This document shows positions 1 to 9,029 of a DNA stretch of 64,000 nucleotides, one piece after another. The position numbers and the translations under genes are program-made. The notes beneath the pieces were generated by a model. That model worked only from the letters and a program-made list of their open reading frames with translations. It made no database searches and was not told the DNA's origin. The stretch comes from Chryseobacterium indologenes (lineage in GTDB: Bacteria; Bacteroidota; Bacteroidia; Flavobacteriales; Weeksellaceae): assembly GCA_002439165.1 (NCBI GenBank), contig DJTE01000009.1, positions 7,705 to 71,704 of the forward strand. The letters are read 5' to 3'. The first letter of the stretch is position 1. Each line of letters opens with the position of its first letter.

Positions 1-302
1 ATATGGTTGGAACCGCATTTGGGGCATACAAAATCAAACTCAGGGTGAGCAATCGTATGTTCCGCTTCCAGTGCAAATGCTTCGTTATCTTTATAATCCT
101 GCAGAATTTGCGCTGCTTTTTCAAGATCTTCTTCAAATACCTGAAGCTGGATACCTCCTACAGCCTGGGATAACAGCCAGTCCGACTGAATAAGCTGCTC
201 ATTGGCTATAAAGCTGTTTACCCCGTTTTCAGCAAGGATCTGTTGATCCCTGTTGGCTTCCAGAGCGGTTTCATAGAATTTAAAACGAACGAGATCTGAC
301 AT
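1..302 (-). CDS. DUF2007-like protein with C-terminal zinc ribbon (partial)
   Basis: The start codon is at 302 and the frame runs off the left edge, so the C-terminus is missing. The visible 100 residues begin MSDLVRFKFYETALEANRDQ and have the pattern of DUF2007-like putative signal-transducing domains, in which a short ferredoxin-like fold handles a value such as EANRDQQILAENGV. The last visible residues contain a CPKCGS knuckle, the first half of a zinc ribbon. Function is not known for the family. The next gene on the same strand begins upstream, 114 bases away. The domain call is from recognition of the overall pattern, not from a search. Confidence 0.6.
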   Translation of the reverse strand, partial: MSDLVRFKFYETALEANRDQQILAENGVNSFIANEQLIQSDWLLSQAVGGIQLQVFEEDLEKAAQILQDYKDNEAFALEAEHTIAHPEFDFVCPKCGSNH

Positions 303-415
303 TGGATGAACTTATTTAAATTTTATACTTCAGTTTAAAACATTCAGTTGATAAAATCTTTGATTTTTTGAACAGCTGAACTGATCTTAACGGTTTAAAT
401 AATACTTTCCGGCTT

Positions 416-1180
416 TTAAAACTTACCGGATAACTGAATCTTGGTAAAAACCTTTTTGGTATACAGAGGGAAATCCGCGTTCTGAAGCCACCCGAAATAT
501 CCGAGGTCCTTCTGGAACACCGCCTTCACGCCCTGTCCTTTATATTTTCCGAAATTGAAAACCTCCACCATTTTCTCATTGTACCCGATAAATCCTGCCA
601 GGTCCGCATTCTTATTATGGAATGTAAACTCACTTAACGGAGCAATTTCATTCGGAATATCATCATATTTTCCCACCTGGGCATCCAGTACCTCAAAAGT
701 TGCCATCACATCAGCTTCTGCCGAGTGGGCGTTTTCAAGCGTCTTGCCACAGTAAAACTGATAGGCAGCTCCCAGGTTTCTCGGTTCTTTTTTATGGAAA
801 ATGGTTTGCGCGTCTACCAGTCTGAATTTACTCAGATCAAAGTCGATGCCTACCCTTAAAAGCTCTTCTGCCAGCAGAGGAACATCAAAACGGTTGGAGT
901 TAAAACCACCTAAATCAGTTCCTGAAAGCATCTCCATAATTTTAGGAGCGATTTCTCTGAAAGTAGGGGCATCCTTTACATCTTCATCATAAATTCCGTG
1001 AATCTCGCTGGATTCTCTGGGAATAGGCATTTCCGGATTTACACGCCAGGTTTTGCTTTCCCTGGAAGCATCAGGATTCACTTTTAAGATGCAGATTTCC
1101 ACGATTCTGTCCTTTCCGATGTTGGTTCCTGTTGTTTCAAGATCAAAAATACAAAGCGGTTTATGGAGTTTTAAGTTCAT
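416..1180 (-). CDS. DEDDh 3'-5' exonuclease with DUF3820-like tail
   Basis: This is a DnaQ/RNase T-type exonuclease expected to remove nucleotides from 3' ends with two metal ions. Exo I is FDLETTG near residue 12 (D and E ligands). Exo II is GFNSNRFDVPLL around residue 92, and Exo III is HSAEADVMAT around residue 152, which gives the DEDDh set. The C-terminal quarter (FNFGKYKGQGV onward) resembles the DUF3820 module often fused to such exonucleases. The ATG at 1180 (MNLKLHKPLCIF) is preferred over a TTG three codons upstream, as it sits directly before the conserved strand. It could act in repair or as an alternative proofreading subunit; the exact role is not evident. Confidence 0.85.
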   Translation of the reverse strand: MNLKLHKPLCIFDLETTGTNIGKDRIVEICILKVNPDASRESKTWRVNPEMPIPRESSEIHGIYDEDVKDAPTFREIAPKIMEMLSGTDLGGFNSNRFDVPLLAEELLRVGIDFDLSKFRLVDAQTIFHKKEPRNLGAAYQFYCGKTLENAHSAEADVMATFEVLDAQVGKYDDIPNEIAPLSEFTFHNKNADLAGFIGYNEKMVEVFNFGKYKGQGVKAVFQKDLGYFGWLQNADFPLYTKKVFTKIQLSGKF

Positions 1181-1242
1181 GTTAATCAATAATAGTTGGA
1201 AATATATTTATGTGAAATCAAAAGTATTTTACCTTCTGTTTT

Positions 1243-1983
1243 CTATTTTAATTGTTTTTGGAAAATGAGGGATACCAATATATAATAGATAACCAGCATC
1301 GGAATTCCTACAATCCGGAAGATAGCAAGAATAGCAATTCCACCTACCAGTAATACTACTTTTGGATAGTTGTCTTTTAATGCCTTAGATTTAAACTTCA
1401 TAGCAATCATCTTTATTGGGCTAATTAGAAGCCAGCTTGATAATATGGTGAAAAGAACCCATATTTCAGGACCTAAATTGATTTTTATTGAAAGACTTCC
1501 CAAAGGATTTTCGGTTCCTTCTCTCAATAAATTCATACTGTAATACAATCCAAATATCAATACTGTATTGGAAGGAGTATTCAATCCTTTGAAATAATAT
1601 TTCTGATCCTCATCGAGATTAAAGATTGCCAATCTTAAACAAGAGAAAAGGGTAATCAATAAACCGAAATATTTTATTTCAAAAGGTAAATGAATTCCTA
1701 AGAAAATACTTCCATAAGGTTCCAATATTTTATACATAGTAAGCCCGGGAATCAAACCGAAGCTCACCATATCTGCAAGAGAGTCCAGCTGAAGACCCAG
1801 ATTGGAGTTCGATTTTACAGCTCTGGCTACAAATCCATCAAAGAAATCAAAGATAGAGGAAAGGATCAGGCAGATGGCAGTCGTCTGATAATCTCCCAGA
1901 ATAAGATGGATCGCCCCTACACAGCCGGCCATCAGATTGGCAAGGGTCAGTAAATTGGCAAGGTTGTTTTTTATGAAATTCAT
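1243..1983 (-). CDS. pssA: CDP-diacylglycerol--serine O-phosphatidyltransferase
   Basis: This integral membrane enzyme makes phosphatidylserine from CDP-diacylglycerol and serine, the precursor of phosphatidylethanolamine. The CDP-alcohol phosphatidyltransferase signature D-x2-DG-x2-AR-x8-G-x3-D-x3-D is complete between about residues 46 and 71 (DFFDGFVARA then GLQLDSLAD). The protein has about eight hydrophobic segments and 246 residues, the usual length for the bacterial type II enzyme. It is transcribed away from the following sulfatase gene, with 89 bases between the divergent starts. The family is certain; the serine specificity is inferred from length and overall resemblance to flavobacterial PssA. 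Confidence 0.88.
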   Translation of the reverse strand: MNFIKNNLANLLTLANLMAGCVGAIHLILGDYQTTAICLILSSIFDFFDGFVARAVKSNSNLGLQLDSLADMVSFGLIPGLTMYKILEPYGSIFLGIHLPFEIKYFGLLITLFSCLRLAIFNLDEDQKYYFKGLNTPSNTVLIFGLYYSMNLLREGTENPLGSLSIKINLGPEIWVLFTILSSWLLISPIKMIAMKFKSKALKDNYPKVVLLVGGIAILAIFRIVGIPMLVIYYILVSLIFQKQLK

Positions 1984-2060
1984 ATCAGCAAAAATACAGT
2001 TTTTCCAAATTTTATCCTGAAATATTATCAGGGAAAAAATACATTCATGTGATTTTGATG

Positions 2061-2068
2061 TAAATTTG
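2061..2068 (+). promoter_or_regulatory. TAAATTTG -7 box, near-leaderless start
   Basis: A perfect match to the Bacteroidota -7 consensus TAnnTTTG lies only four bases before the ATG of the sulfatase gene at 2073. No convincing -33 TTG lies at the expected spacing. If the box is used, the transcript begins at or next to the start codon. Confidence 0.5.
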
Positions 2069-2072
2069 CCGC

Positions 2073-4001
2073 ATGAAATTTTTTAAAGAATTTAGAAAAC
2101 AGGAAATTCTGGTCCTTCTGTACCGGATTTTCCTGGCATATGTTTTTTATCAGATTGCCAGACTTTTGTTCTGGTATTTCAATAAAGAACTTATAAAAGT
2201 GGATTCCGTTTCAGATTATTTCAACCTGGCCTTCCACGGAACCGCCTTTGATACCACAGCGATTTTGTACGTGAATGCACTGTTCATCCTGCTGAGCCTT
2301 TTCCCGGTAGTGATCAATACCAGGAAAGCCTATCAGGCTGTTCTGTTCTGGCTGTACTTCATCACCAACGGAATTGCCTATGCCATGAATTTCGGCGACT
2401 TTGTCTACTATAAATTCTCGCAGGCAAGATTAACTTCCACCGCACTGAACGTCGCCCAGCATGAATCCAATATCTTTAAAGTATTTATGATTTCCATCGG
2501 ACAGCATCCGTTTGTTCTCCTATGGTTTATCGTACTGATGGCACTTTGGGTGTTCCTTTATAAAAAAGTGAAGATTACAGAACACAAGCCTTTAAAGCTC
2601 GTTCCTTACTTTATCTGGTCCGTTCTTGTTCTCTGCGGAACAGCTGTTCTGGTGGTTGGCGGAATCCGTGGAGACTTTAAACACAGCACAAGACCTATTA
2701 ACCTGGTCGACGCGAACCGGTTTGTAGTCAATCCGCTGCAGGGAAATATTGTTCTGAACAGTACTTTCTCGTTTTTCAGGACATTAGGAACCAATAATTT
2801 CAAAGAAGTTCATTTTGTAGACGCGAAATATATTGATGACCATGTTCAGCCTTATAAAGAATACAGCAGGGAAGTGGAAAGCCGCCCCAATATTGTCATT
2901 TTTATAGTAGAATCCTTTGGAAGAGAATATTCCGGAGCTTTCAATAAAGATAAAAACATAAACGGTTATGTTTCTTATACTCCGTTTATTGACAGTCTGG
3001 CCGGGCAAAGCCTTATTTTTCCCAATACTTTTGCTAACGGAAGACAGTCTATCCACGGGATGAGCAGTGTATTGGCCGGAATTCCGAGCCTTACCGATGC
3101 TTTTACCAGTTCACCGTATTCCAATCAGAAAATTCAGTCTATTGTTTCGGTGTGTAACGATCTTGGGTACGACACTTCTTTTTATCACGGTGCCCCGAAC
3201 GGTTCTATGGGATTCCTCGGATTTGGAAATATCTTAGGATTTAAGCACTATTTCGGAAAGAATGAATATAACCATGATGAAGATTTCGACGGAATGTGGG
3301 CAATCTGGGATGAGCCGTTCCTTCAGTATTTTGCTAAAAATGTAGGGAAAAAACAGCCTTTCATGAGTACGGTGTTCACCGCTTCATCACACCATCCGTT
3401 CAAAATTCCTGAAAAATACCAGGGGAAATTCAGAAAAGGAACCATAGAAATGCATGAGCCGATACAGTACACGGATTATGCCATCAAAGAATACTTTGAA
3501 ACTGCCAAAAAACAGCCGTGGTTCCGGAATACCATTTTTGTTTTCACAGGAGACCATACCAATCAGATTGCTTATGGTGAATATGAAAAAGCCATGAACC
3601 GTTTCGCCGTTCCGCTGATCTTCTATTCTCCCAATCCGAAATACAATCTTAAAGGAGTGAATATGGAAACCGCACAGCAAATTGATATTTATCCTACACT
3701 GGCCGATCTTATCGGATACAACAAACGGATCAGAAGCTGGGGAAGAAGCCTGGTGAGCGATAAACAGTATCCTTCACTTGTGGTAAACTCAGACGGAAGC
3801 ACAGAACAGTTCATCATCGGGAACTATATGTACCGTTTCAACGGAAAAGAAATTATAGGAGTGTACGGCAAAGCAGACCTGGGATTTGAGAAAAACCTGA
3901 TGGGAAAAATAAACAGCCCGGAAATAGAAACCGGGAAAAAGACCGCAATGGCATGGTATCAGGATTATATGGACAGGGTGATCAACAGAAAGCTCAACTA
4001 G
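2073..4001 (+). CDS. LTA synthase family membrane sulfatase-fold protein
   Basis: The N-terminal 200 residues hold about five transmembrane segments. From about residue 275 there is a sulfatase/alkaline-phosphatase-fold domain facing the periplasm. NIVIFIVESFGREYSG carries the metal-binding Glu, and TFANGRQSIHGMSSVLAGIP carries the likely nucleophile: the first Ser or Thr after NGRQ, as in LTA synthase-like enzymes. FTGDHTNQ is the C-terminal metal motif (D and H). Members transfer phosphoglycerol or phosphoethanolamine onto envelope glycolipids; the substrate here cannot be told. The length of 642 residues is normal for the flavobacterial group. It appears to be monocistronic. Confidence 0.85.
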   Translation: MKFFKEFRKQEILVLLYRIFLAYVFYQIARLLFWYFNKELIKVDSVSDYFNLAFHGTAFDTTAILYVNALFILLSLFPVVINTRKAYQAVLFWLYFITNGIAYAMNFGDFVYYKFSQARLTSTALNVAQHESNIFKVFMISIGQHPFVLLWFIVLMALWVFLYKKVKITEHKPLKLVPYFIWSVLVLCGTAVLVVGGIRGDFKHSTRPINLVDANRFVVNPLQGNIVLNSTFSFFRTLGTNNFKEVHFVDAKYIDDHVQPYKEYSREVESRPNIVIFIVESFGREYSGAFNKDKNINGYVSYTPFIDSLAGQSLIFPNTFANGRQSIHGMSSVLAGIPSLTDAFTSSPYSNQKIQSIVSVCNDLGYDTSFYHGAPNGSMGFLGFGNILGFKHYFGKNEYNHDEDFDGMWAIWDEPFLQYFAKNVGKKQPFMSTVFTASSHHPFKIPEKYQGKFRKGTIEMHEPIQYTDYAIKEYFETAKKQPWFRNTIFVFTGDHTNQIAYGEYEKAMNRFAVPLIFYSPNPKYNLKGVNMETAQQIDIYPTLADLIGYNKRIRSWGRSLVSDKQYPSLVVNSDGSTEQFIIGNYMYRFNGKEIIGVYGKADLGFEKNLMGKINSPEIETGKKTAMAWYQDYMDRVINRKLN

Positions 4002-4143
4002 ATCAGACAGATGATCCTTTTTCAGTTCATCTTTCCTTAATATGCTCTGTATAATAAAATTTTTTGCAGGTTGGAAATTAATTTATATTTTTATCAGTAG
4101 ATAGGCAATAAAACAAATATATCAGAATTAAAACTATAGAAAT

Positions 4144-4563
4144 ATGAAAAAATTATTAGCAACATTCGTACTTTCCTTATTCAGCGTAATGTCTTTTGCG
4201 CAGATAGAAGGTAAATGGAAGACGATAGATGATGAAACCAAACAGGCGAAATCTATTGTGGAAATTTTTAAAAAATCGGACGGAAAGTACTATGGAAAAG
4301 TTTCCCAACTGCTTATAAAACCTGCGGATCCCAACTGTACAGCCTGTAAGGACGACAGAAAAGGAAAACCAATACTTGGACTGGAAATTATCAGAGGGCT
4401 TAAAAAAGACGGTGATGAATTCACAGGAGGTACAATCACAGATCCCAAAACAGGAAAAACGTACAAATGTACCATTACAAAAAGCGGCGATAAACTTAAT
4501 GTAAGAGGATATATAGGATTATCCCTGTTAGGAAGAACCCAGACCTGGGAAAAAGCAAACTAA
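4144..4563 (+). CDS. DUF2147 domain exported protein
   Basis: A 19-residue signal peptide (MKKLLATFVLSLFSVMSFAQ) is followed by a single small beta-rich domain of about 120 residues. IEGKWKTIDDETKQAKSIVEI and the later CTACKDDRKGKP and GGTITDPKTGKTYKCTI strings match the DUF2147 pattern. The family is periplasmic or secreted and has no established biochemical role. Two cysteines in CTAC and one in YKC could form disulfides. The gene stands alone and ends just before a strong intrinsic terminator. Confidence 0.85.
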   Translation: MKKLLATFVLSLFSVMSFAQIEGKWKTIDDETKQAKSIVEIFKKSDGKYYGKVSQLLIKPADPNCTACKDDRKGKPILGLEIIRGLKKDGDEFTGGTITDPKTGKTYKCTITKSGDKLNVRGYIGLSLLGRTQTWEKAN

Positions 4564-4582
4564 TCAGGTTTAAATAGAATTT

Positions 4583-4620
4583 TAAAACGGCATTTCAGCA
4601 ATGAAGTGCCGTTTTTTTTT
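4583..4620 (+). terminator. intrinsic terminator after DUF2147 gene
   Basis: The inverted repeat AACGGCA / TGCCGTT with a 12-15 base loop is followed by nine T residues. It separates the DUF2147 gene from the sigma factor gene. Confidence 0.85.
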
Positions 4621-4662
4621 GAAAAAACTGTAACGAAAATAAAAACTTCCCACTCATAGAGT

Positions 4663-5160
4663 ATGAGCACAGAACTGGAGAAAAACTTTGTAGATTTTTT
4701 TAAGCCCAATCAGAGGCTTATCCATAAAATATGCAGGATATATACCGATAATACGGAAGACCACGAAGATCTTTTCCAGGAAATTACCATCCAGCTCTGG
4801 AAATCGTTTCCGGGATTTAAAGGAGATGCGAAATTTTCTACCTGGATGTACAGGGTGGCCCTCAACACCGCGATGACCCTATTCAGGAAGCCTCAGAAAA
4901 AAGAATTGCAGCACACAGAAACTGATCTTTCTTCCCTGAAAATAGAATATGAAACATATGAAGACGATGGATATAAACTTAAAAAAATGTATCAGGCCAT
5001 CCATACCCTGTCTGATGTGGAAAAAGCCCTGATCATGATGTACCTGGAAGACAAATCTTACAGGGAGATCGGAGAAATCCTGGGAGTAACGGAAGGAAAC
5101 GCAAGAGTAAAAATGAACAGGGCAAAAAATAATCTGAAAATCAAAATAAACACAATATAA
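4663..5160 (+). CDS. ECF-type RNA polymerase sigma factor
   Basis: This is a 165-residue extracytoplasmic-function sigma factor. Region 2 spans about residues 12-80 (DLFQEITIQLWKSFPGF, then FSTWMYRVALNTA). Region 4 is a helix-turn-helix at about residues 115-160 (DKSYREIGEILGVTEGNARV). The next gene begins two bases after the stop and encodes a membrane protein, so the pair may be a sigma factor with an atypical membrane-bound partner. Upstream, TGTAAC at 4629-4634 resembles an ECF -35 element and could allow autoregulation, but it differs from the element used by the second sigma gene near 59.2 kb. Confidence 0.9.
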   Translation: MSTELEKNFVDFFKPNQRLIHKICRIYTDNTEDHEDLFQEITIQLWKSFPGFKGDAKFSTWMYRVALNTAMTLFRKPQKKELQHTETDLSSLKIEYETYEDDGYKLKKMYQAIHTLSDVEKALIMMYLEDKSYREIGEILGVTEGNARVKMNRAKNNLKIKINTI

Positions 5161-5162
5161 TT

Positions 5163-5777
5163 ATGGAAGAACTGGAACTTTTAAAAAACGACTGGAATAA
5201 AACAGGTGAGTTTAAAGATTACTCGGAAAAGGAAATCTATGACATGATCCGGCAGAAATCGGTATCCGTTACCAAAACTTTATTGATTATTGTAGGGGTA
5301 GAAATTGTTTTATGGTCAGTGATCGGGTATATTGATGCAGCGTTTCCTGTAATGAGAATGGTCTTATTCTTCGTTTTCCTTATCCCGGTAATTATGCTGT
5401 TCCGCAATATAAAAACCGGCGGAAATTCCCTGTCACTGATGAAAAATATTCTGAATCTCAGGAAAATTGTTTTCGGATATGCCTTTATTTCCTTTTTCAT
5501 GATCGTTTCGGATAATATCATTCATTATGATCTTTACACAAAGGACCTGATCTCCGGCTGGAATAACGGCAGGGCTGAACGATCGCCGGATTTTATCCCA
5601 TCCCGTCCCGAAACCCTGATTCCCAGTGCAGGAAACTATATCGCTTTCGGAGTCGTACTGATTATTGTTGTCTATATATTGTTTCTCATTTACAAAACTA
5701 CGTATGGAAAGATTCTCGCAGACCTTAAGAAGAACTACGGAGAACTTAGCCGGCCGGAAGAAAACCGATTTGAATGA
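5163..5777 (+). CDS. membrane protein, candidate partner of ECF sigma factor
   Basis: The 204-residue protein is not assigned to a named family. The first 35 residues are charged and cytoplasmic-looking (MEELELLKNDWNKTGEFKDY). About four hydrophobic segments follow: two near residues 38-78, one near 100-118 and one near 160-180. A loop of about 30 residues (DLISGWNNGRAERSPDF) lies before the last segment. Translational coupling to the sigma gene suggests an anti-sigma role, but there is no recognisable zinc anti-sigma motif (HxxxCxxC). Similar sequences downstream of flavobacterial sigma genes are often given misleading automatic names. Confidence 0.6.
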   Translation: MEELELLKNDWNKTGEFKDYSEKEIYDMIRQKSVSVTKTLLIIVGVEIVLWSVIGYIDAAFPVMRMVLFFVFLIPVIMLFRNIKTGGNSLSLMKNILNLRKIVFGYAFISFFMIVSDNIIHYDLYTKDLISGWNNGRAERSPDFIPSRPETLIPSAGNYIAFGVVLIIVVYILFLIYKTTYGKILADLKKNYGELSRPEENRFE

Positions 5778-5840
5778 TACATATTGGATACTCTTGTCCA
5801 ATGAGATGCCTTTTTTGTTATGTGTATAATAAAAAAACAC

Positions 5841-5848
5841 TATTTTTG
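5841..5848 (+). promoter_or_regulatory. -7 box TATTTTTG of pdhB
   Basis: TATTTTTG matches the TAnnTTTG consensus 23 bases before the ATG of the E1 beta gene. Confidence 0.45.
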
Positions 5849-5871
5849 TAGTCTAAATTTTTCAAGAAAAT

Positions 5872-6852
5872 ATGGCAGAATATACTTTTCGTGAGGTAAT
5901 TGCACAGGCAATGAGCGAGGAAATGCGTAAAGACGAATCTATCTACCTGATGGGAGAGGAAGTTGCAGAATACAACGGTGCATACAAGGCTTCAAAAGGA
6001 ATGCTGGATGAATTTGGTCCTAAAAGAGTAATCGATACACCAATTGCTGAGCTTGGTTTTGCAGGAATTTCTGTAGGAGCTGCAATGAACGGTAACAGGC
6101 CAATCGTAGAATTTATGACATTCAATTTCTCTTTGGTAGGAATTGATCAGATTATCAACAACGCGGCAAAAATCCGCCAGATGAGTGGAGGACAATGGAA
6201 CTGCCCGATCGTTTTCCGTGGCCCTACTGCTTCGGCAGGACAGCTTGGAGCAACACACTCTCAGGCTTTCGAAAGCTGGTATGCCAACTGCCCGGGACTG
6301 AAAGTAGTGGTACCATCCAACCCTTATGATGCGAAAGGATTACTGAAAACAGCAATCCAGGATAACGATCCTGTGATCTTCATGGAATCTGAGCAGATGT
6401 ATGGCGATAAAATGGAAATTCCTGAAGAAGAATATTACCTGCCGATTGGTAAAGCAGATATCAAGAGAGAAGGTACCGATGTTACATTGGTTTCTTTCGG
6501 AAAGATTATGAAGCTTGCTATCCAGGCTGCTGAAGATATGGCTAAAGAAGGAATCTCAGTAGAGGTTATCGACCTTAGAACCGTTCGTCCTTTAGACTTC
6601 GATACCATTTTAGAATCTGTAAAGAAAACCAATAGATTGGTGATCCTGGAAGAAGCATGGCCGTTTGGCTCTGTATCCTCTGAAATTACTTATATGGTAC
6701 AGCAGAAAGCATTTGACTACTTAGATGCTCCTGTGAAGAGAATCACCACACCTGATGCTCCTGCACCATATTCCGCAGCATTATTTGCAGAATGGTTCCC
6801 TAAACTTGAAAAAGTAAAAGAGGAAATCAAAAAAGCGATGTACGTAAAATAA
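5872..6852 (+). CDS. pdhB: pyruvate dehydrogenase E1 component, beta subunit
   Basis: This is the beta subunit of the thiamine-diphosphate-dependent E1 enzyme that feeds pyruvate into acetyl-CoA. Transketolase-like pyrimidine-binding motifs are seen in the N-terminal half (MGEEVAEYNGAYKASKGML, DTPIAELGFAGISVGAAMNG, where the Glu activates ThDP). A C-terminal transketolase domain starts near residue 205 (DVTLVSFGKIMKLAIQAAED, then VIDLRTVRPLDFDTI). Its 326 residues match the family. The alpha subunit and E2 are not adjacent here. 2-oxoacid dehydrogenases for branched-chain acids are close relatives, but length and motifs favour pyruvate. Confidence 0.88.
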   Translation: MAEYTFREVIAQAMSEEMRKDESIYLMGEEVAEYNGAYKASKGMLDEFGPKRVIDTPIAELGFAGISVGAAMNGNRPIVEFMTFNFSLVGIDQIINNAAKIRQMSGGQWNCPIVFRGPTASAGQLGATHSQAFESWYANCPGLKVVVPSNPYDAKGLLKTAIQDNDPVIFMESEQMYGDKMEIPEEEYYLPIGKADIKREGTDVTLVSFGKIMKLAIQAAEDMAKEGISVEVIDLRTVRPLDFDTILESVKKTNRLVILEEAWPFGSVSSEITYMVQQKAFDYLDAPVKRITTPDAPAPYSAALFAEWFPKLEKVKEEIKKAMYVK

Positions 6853-6863
6853 AGATAATAGAG

Positions 6864-6888
6864 AAAAACTTCCGAAAGGAAGTTTTTT
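6864..6888 (+). terminator. intrinsic terminator after pdhB
   Basis: AAAAACTTCC / GGAAGTTTTT is a perfect 10-base inverted repeat around a GAAA tetraloop and ends in a T tract. Confidence 0.9.
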
Positions 6889-6916
6889 CATTTATTATAT
6901 TCATGAAGAAAAATTC

Positions 6917-6944
6917 TTGGCGTCATAAAATTAGTATAAATTTG
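6917..6944 (+). promoter_or_regulatory. promoter of kup (TTG-N17-TAAATTTG)
   Basis: TTG at 6917-6919 and TAAATTTG at 6937-6944, spaced 17 bases apart, match the Bacteroidota -33/-7 promoter. The ATG follows 27 bases later. Confidence 0.65.
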
Positions 6945-6971
6945 CGCTTTTAAAAATTAAAATTGGCTGAT

Positions 6972-8963
6972 ATGGCAGAAGTTACAGAGGGTGGTCATCA
7001 TTTTGACCTTAAAAAGCTCTCATTTGTAGGTGTTATAGTCTCTCTGGGGATTGTTTTCGGAGATATTGGTACCTCGCCGCTTTACGTAATGAAGGCGATC
7101 GTTAATGCAAGAAAAGACGGTGCCGCTATGCCGTTCGATGAATATATTGAAGGAGCGCTGTCCTGTATCATCTGGACCCTTACCTTACAGACGACCCTGA
7201 AATATGTAATCATTGCCTTAAGGGCAGACAACAAAGGGGAAGGTGGAATTCTGGCCCTGTACTCATTAGTCAAAAAACTGAAAAAGAAATGGCTCTATGT
7301 CGTCGCCATTATCGGAGCATCTACACTTGTTGCGGACAGTGTGATTACGCCGTCTCTTACTGTAATGTCGGCCATTGAAGGTCTTAAAATATACAACCCG
7401 GAAACCCCGGTAGTGCTCATCACGCTTGTCATCCTTTTTATTGTCTTTGTCGTACAGCAGTTCGGGACAGCGTCTATTGGAAAATTCTTCGGACCGATCA
7501 TGGTGACCTGGTTCCTGGTTCTGGGAATCTCCGGATCCCTTCACATCTTCGATCATATCGAGATTTTAAGAGCTTTCAATCCGATGTATGCCTATAACCT
7601 GATTACCCACTCATCCAGTGCGATTGTAATTATGGGTGCCGTTTTTCTTTGTACAACAGGAGCAGAAGCTTTATATTCAGATTTAGGACACTGCGGGGCA
7701 AAGAACATCAGAATAAGCTGGATCTTTGTTAAATTAATGCTTATCCTGAACTATCTGGGACAGGGCTCATGGCTGCTGGATAATTACCATCAGGTACATA
7801 ACGGAGTGAATCCATTCTTCGGAATCATGCCTGAATGGGCGGTTCTTCCAAGTGTTATATTGGCAACGGCAGCAGCAATTATTGCCAGCCAGGCCGTAAT
7901 CACAGGTTCATTTACCATGTTCTCGGAAGCAATGTCTATTTCCTTCTGGCCCAACCAGCATATTGAATATCCTTCAGGGATTAAAGGGCAGATGTATATT
8001 CCCCGAATCAACTGGGGGCTGATGGCTTTCTGTTTTGTAGTCGTAATTTTCTTTCAGAAATCAGAACGTATGGAAGCGGCTTACGGTCTTACGATCACCA
8101 TTACCATGTTGATGACAACCATCCTGCTTCTGTTCTGGCTGAGCCGTACAAGAGTCAGCAAGATTTTCATTTTTGGATTTGCCATTGTATACCTGTTCCT
8201 TGAATCAGGGTTCTTCTACGCCAATGTCATTAAATTTATAGACGGAGGATGGCTGACGATGGTACTGGGCGGATTCATTGCAGTCTGTATGTATGCGTGG
8301 TACAACGGCCGCTTGATCAAGGCCAACTTCATTCAGTATGTGAAGATTGATAAATACGTATCGATTCTGAAAGATATGAAGCTGGATGAATCCATTCCGA
8401 AATATGCCACCAACCTTGCGTATCTGAGCAGAGCCAAAAGAAATGACGAAGTAGAATCAAAAATTATCTATTCCATCATCAAAAAACAGCCGAAAAGAGC
8501 AGATCATTATTTTATTTTAAGTATTGTTAACCAGGAAGATCCGTATACTTTCAAATATACGGTGGATGAAATTCTTCCGGGAACAGTGTATAAAGTAAAT
8601 TTCCTTTTAGGGTTCAAAGTAGACCGGAGAATCAATGATTATTTTAATATGGTCCTTAAAGATCTGATGGCCGATGGTACCATTCCTTCAAGAAGCAGCC
8701 ATCCGTCACTCAGGGCGCATAATGTTCCGCCGGATCTGAAATATGTCATTATAGATAATACATATATCAACGATATCCTTTTAACAGTTAAGCAGAAGAT
8801 TACCCTGAATATTTACAACTTTGTGAAGTACATCGGAAGTGACGACTTTAAGGCCTGGGGAGTATCTTCCCACAACGTTGAAGTGGAATCTGCTCCCATC
8901 ACAGAGCTTACGGTTTATGATAATAAAATCGAGCAGTCGGGATTCTTCCGTCACAACTCTTAA
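6972..8963 (+). CDS. kup: Kup-family potassium uptake transporter
   Basis: This is a potassium/proton symporter of the KUP/HAK family. The hallmark GDIGTSPLYVMKAI lies near residue 25 in the first of about twelve transmembrane helices. Further family strings follow: GEGGILALYSL, TTGAEALYSDLGHCG and NYLGQGSWLL. The last 200 residues form a hydrophilic cytoplasmic domain. The ATG at 6972 (MAEVTEGGHHF) is chosen over a TTG three codons upstream. At 663 residues the protein has the usual length. It is monocistronic, followed by the Fur-family regulator gene with its own -7 box. Confidence 0.93.
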   Translation: MAEVTEGGHHFDLKKLSFVGVIVSLGIVFGDIGTSPLYVMKAIVNARKDGAAMPFDEYIEGALSCIIWTLTLQTTLKYVIIALRADNKGEGGILALYSLVKKLKKKWLYVVAIIGASTLVADSVITPSLTVMSAIEGLKIYNPETPVVLITLVILFIVFVVQQFGTASIGKFFGPIMVTWFLVLGISGSLHIFDHIEILRAFNPMYAYNLITHSSSAIVIMGAVFLCTTGAEALYSDLGHCGAKNIRISWIFVKLMLILNYLGQGSWLLDNYHQVHNGVNPFFGIMPEWAVLPSVILATAAAIIASQAVITGSFTMFSEAMSISFWPNQHIEYPSGIKGQMYIPRINWGLMAFCFVVVIFFQKSERMEAAYGLTITITMLMTTILLLFWLSRTRVSKIFIFGFAIVYLFLESGFFYANVIKFIDGGWLTMVLGGFIAVCMYAWYNGRLIKANFIQYVKIDKYVSILKDMKLDESIPKYATNLAYLSRAKRNDEVESKIIYSIIKKQPKRADHYFILSIVNQEDPYTFKYTVDEILPGTVYKVNFLLGFKVDRRINDYFNMVLKDLMADGTIPSRSSHPSLRAHNVPPDLKYVIIDNTYINDILLTVKQKITLNIYNFVKYIGSDDFKAWGVSSHNVEVESAPITELTVYDNKIEQSGFFRHNS

Positions 8964-9006
8964 TCCGTAGATATCAAACCATACGGTCTATTTAAATAAA
9001 AATCAA

Positions 9007-9014
9007 TAAATTTG
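9007..9014 (+). promoter_or_regulatory. -7 box TAAATTTG of Fur-family gene
   Basis: A perfect TAnnTTTG match lies 15 bases before the ATG at 9030. Confidence 0.5.
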
Positions 9015-9029
9015 TAGATAATTTTTTTG

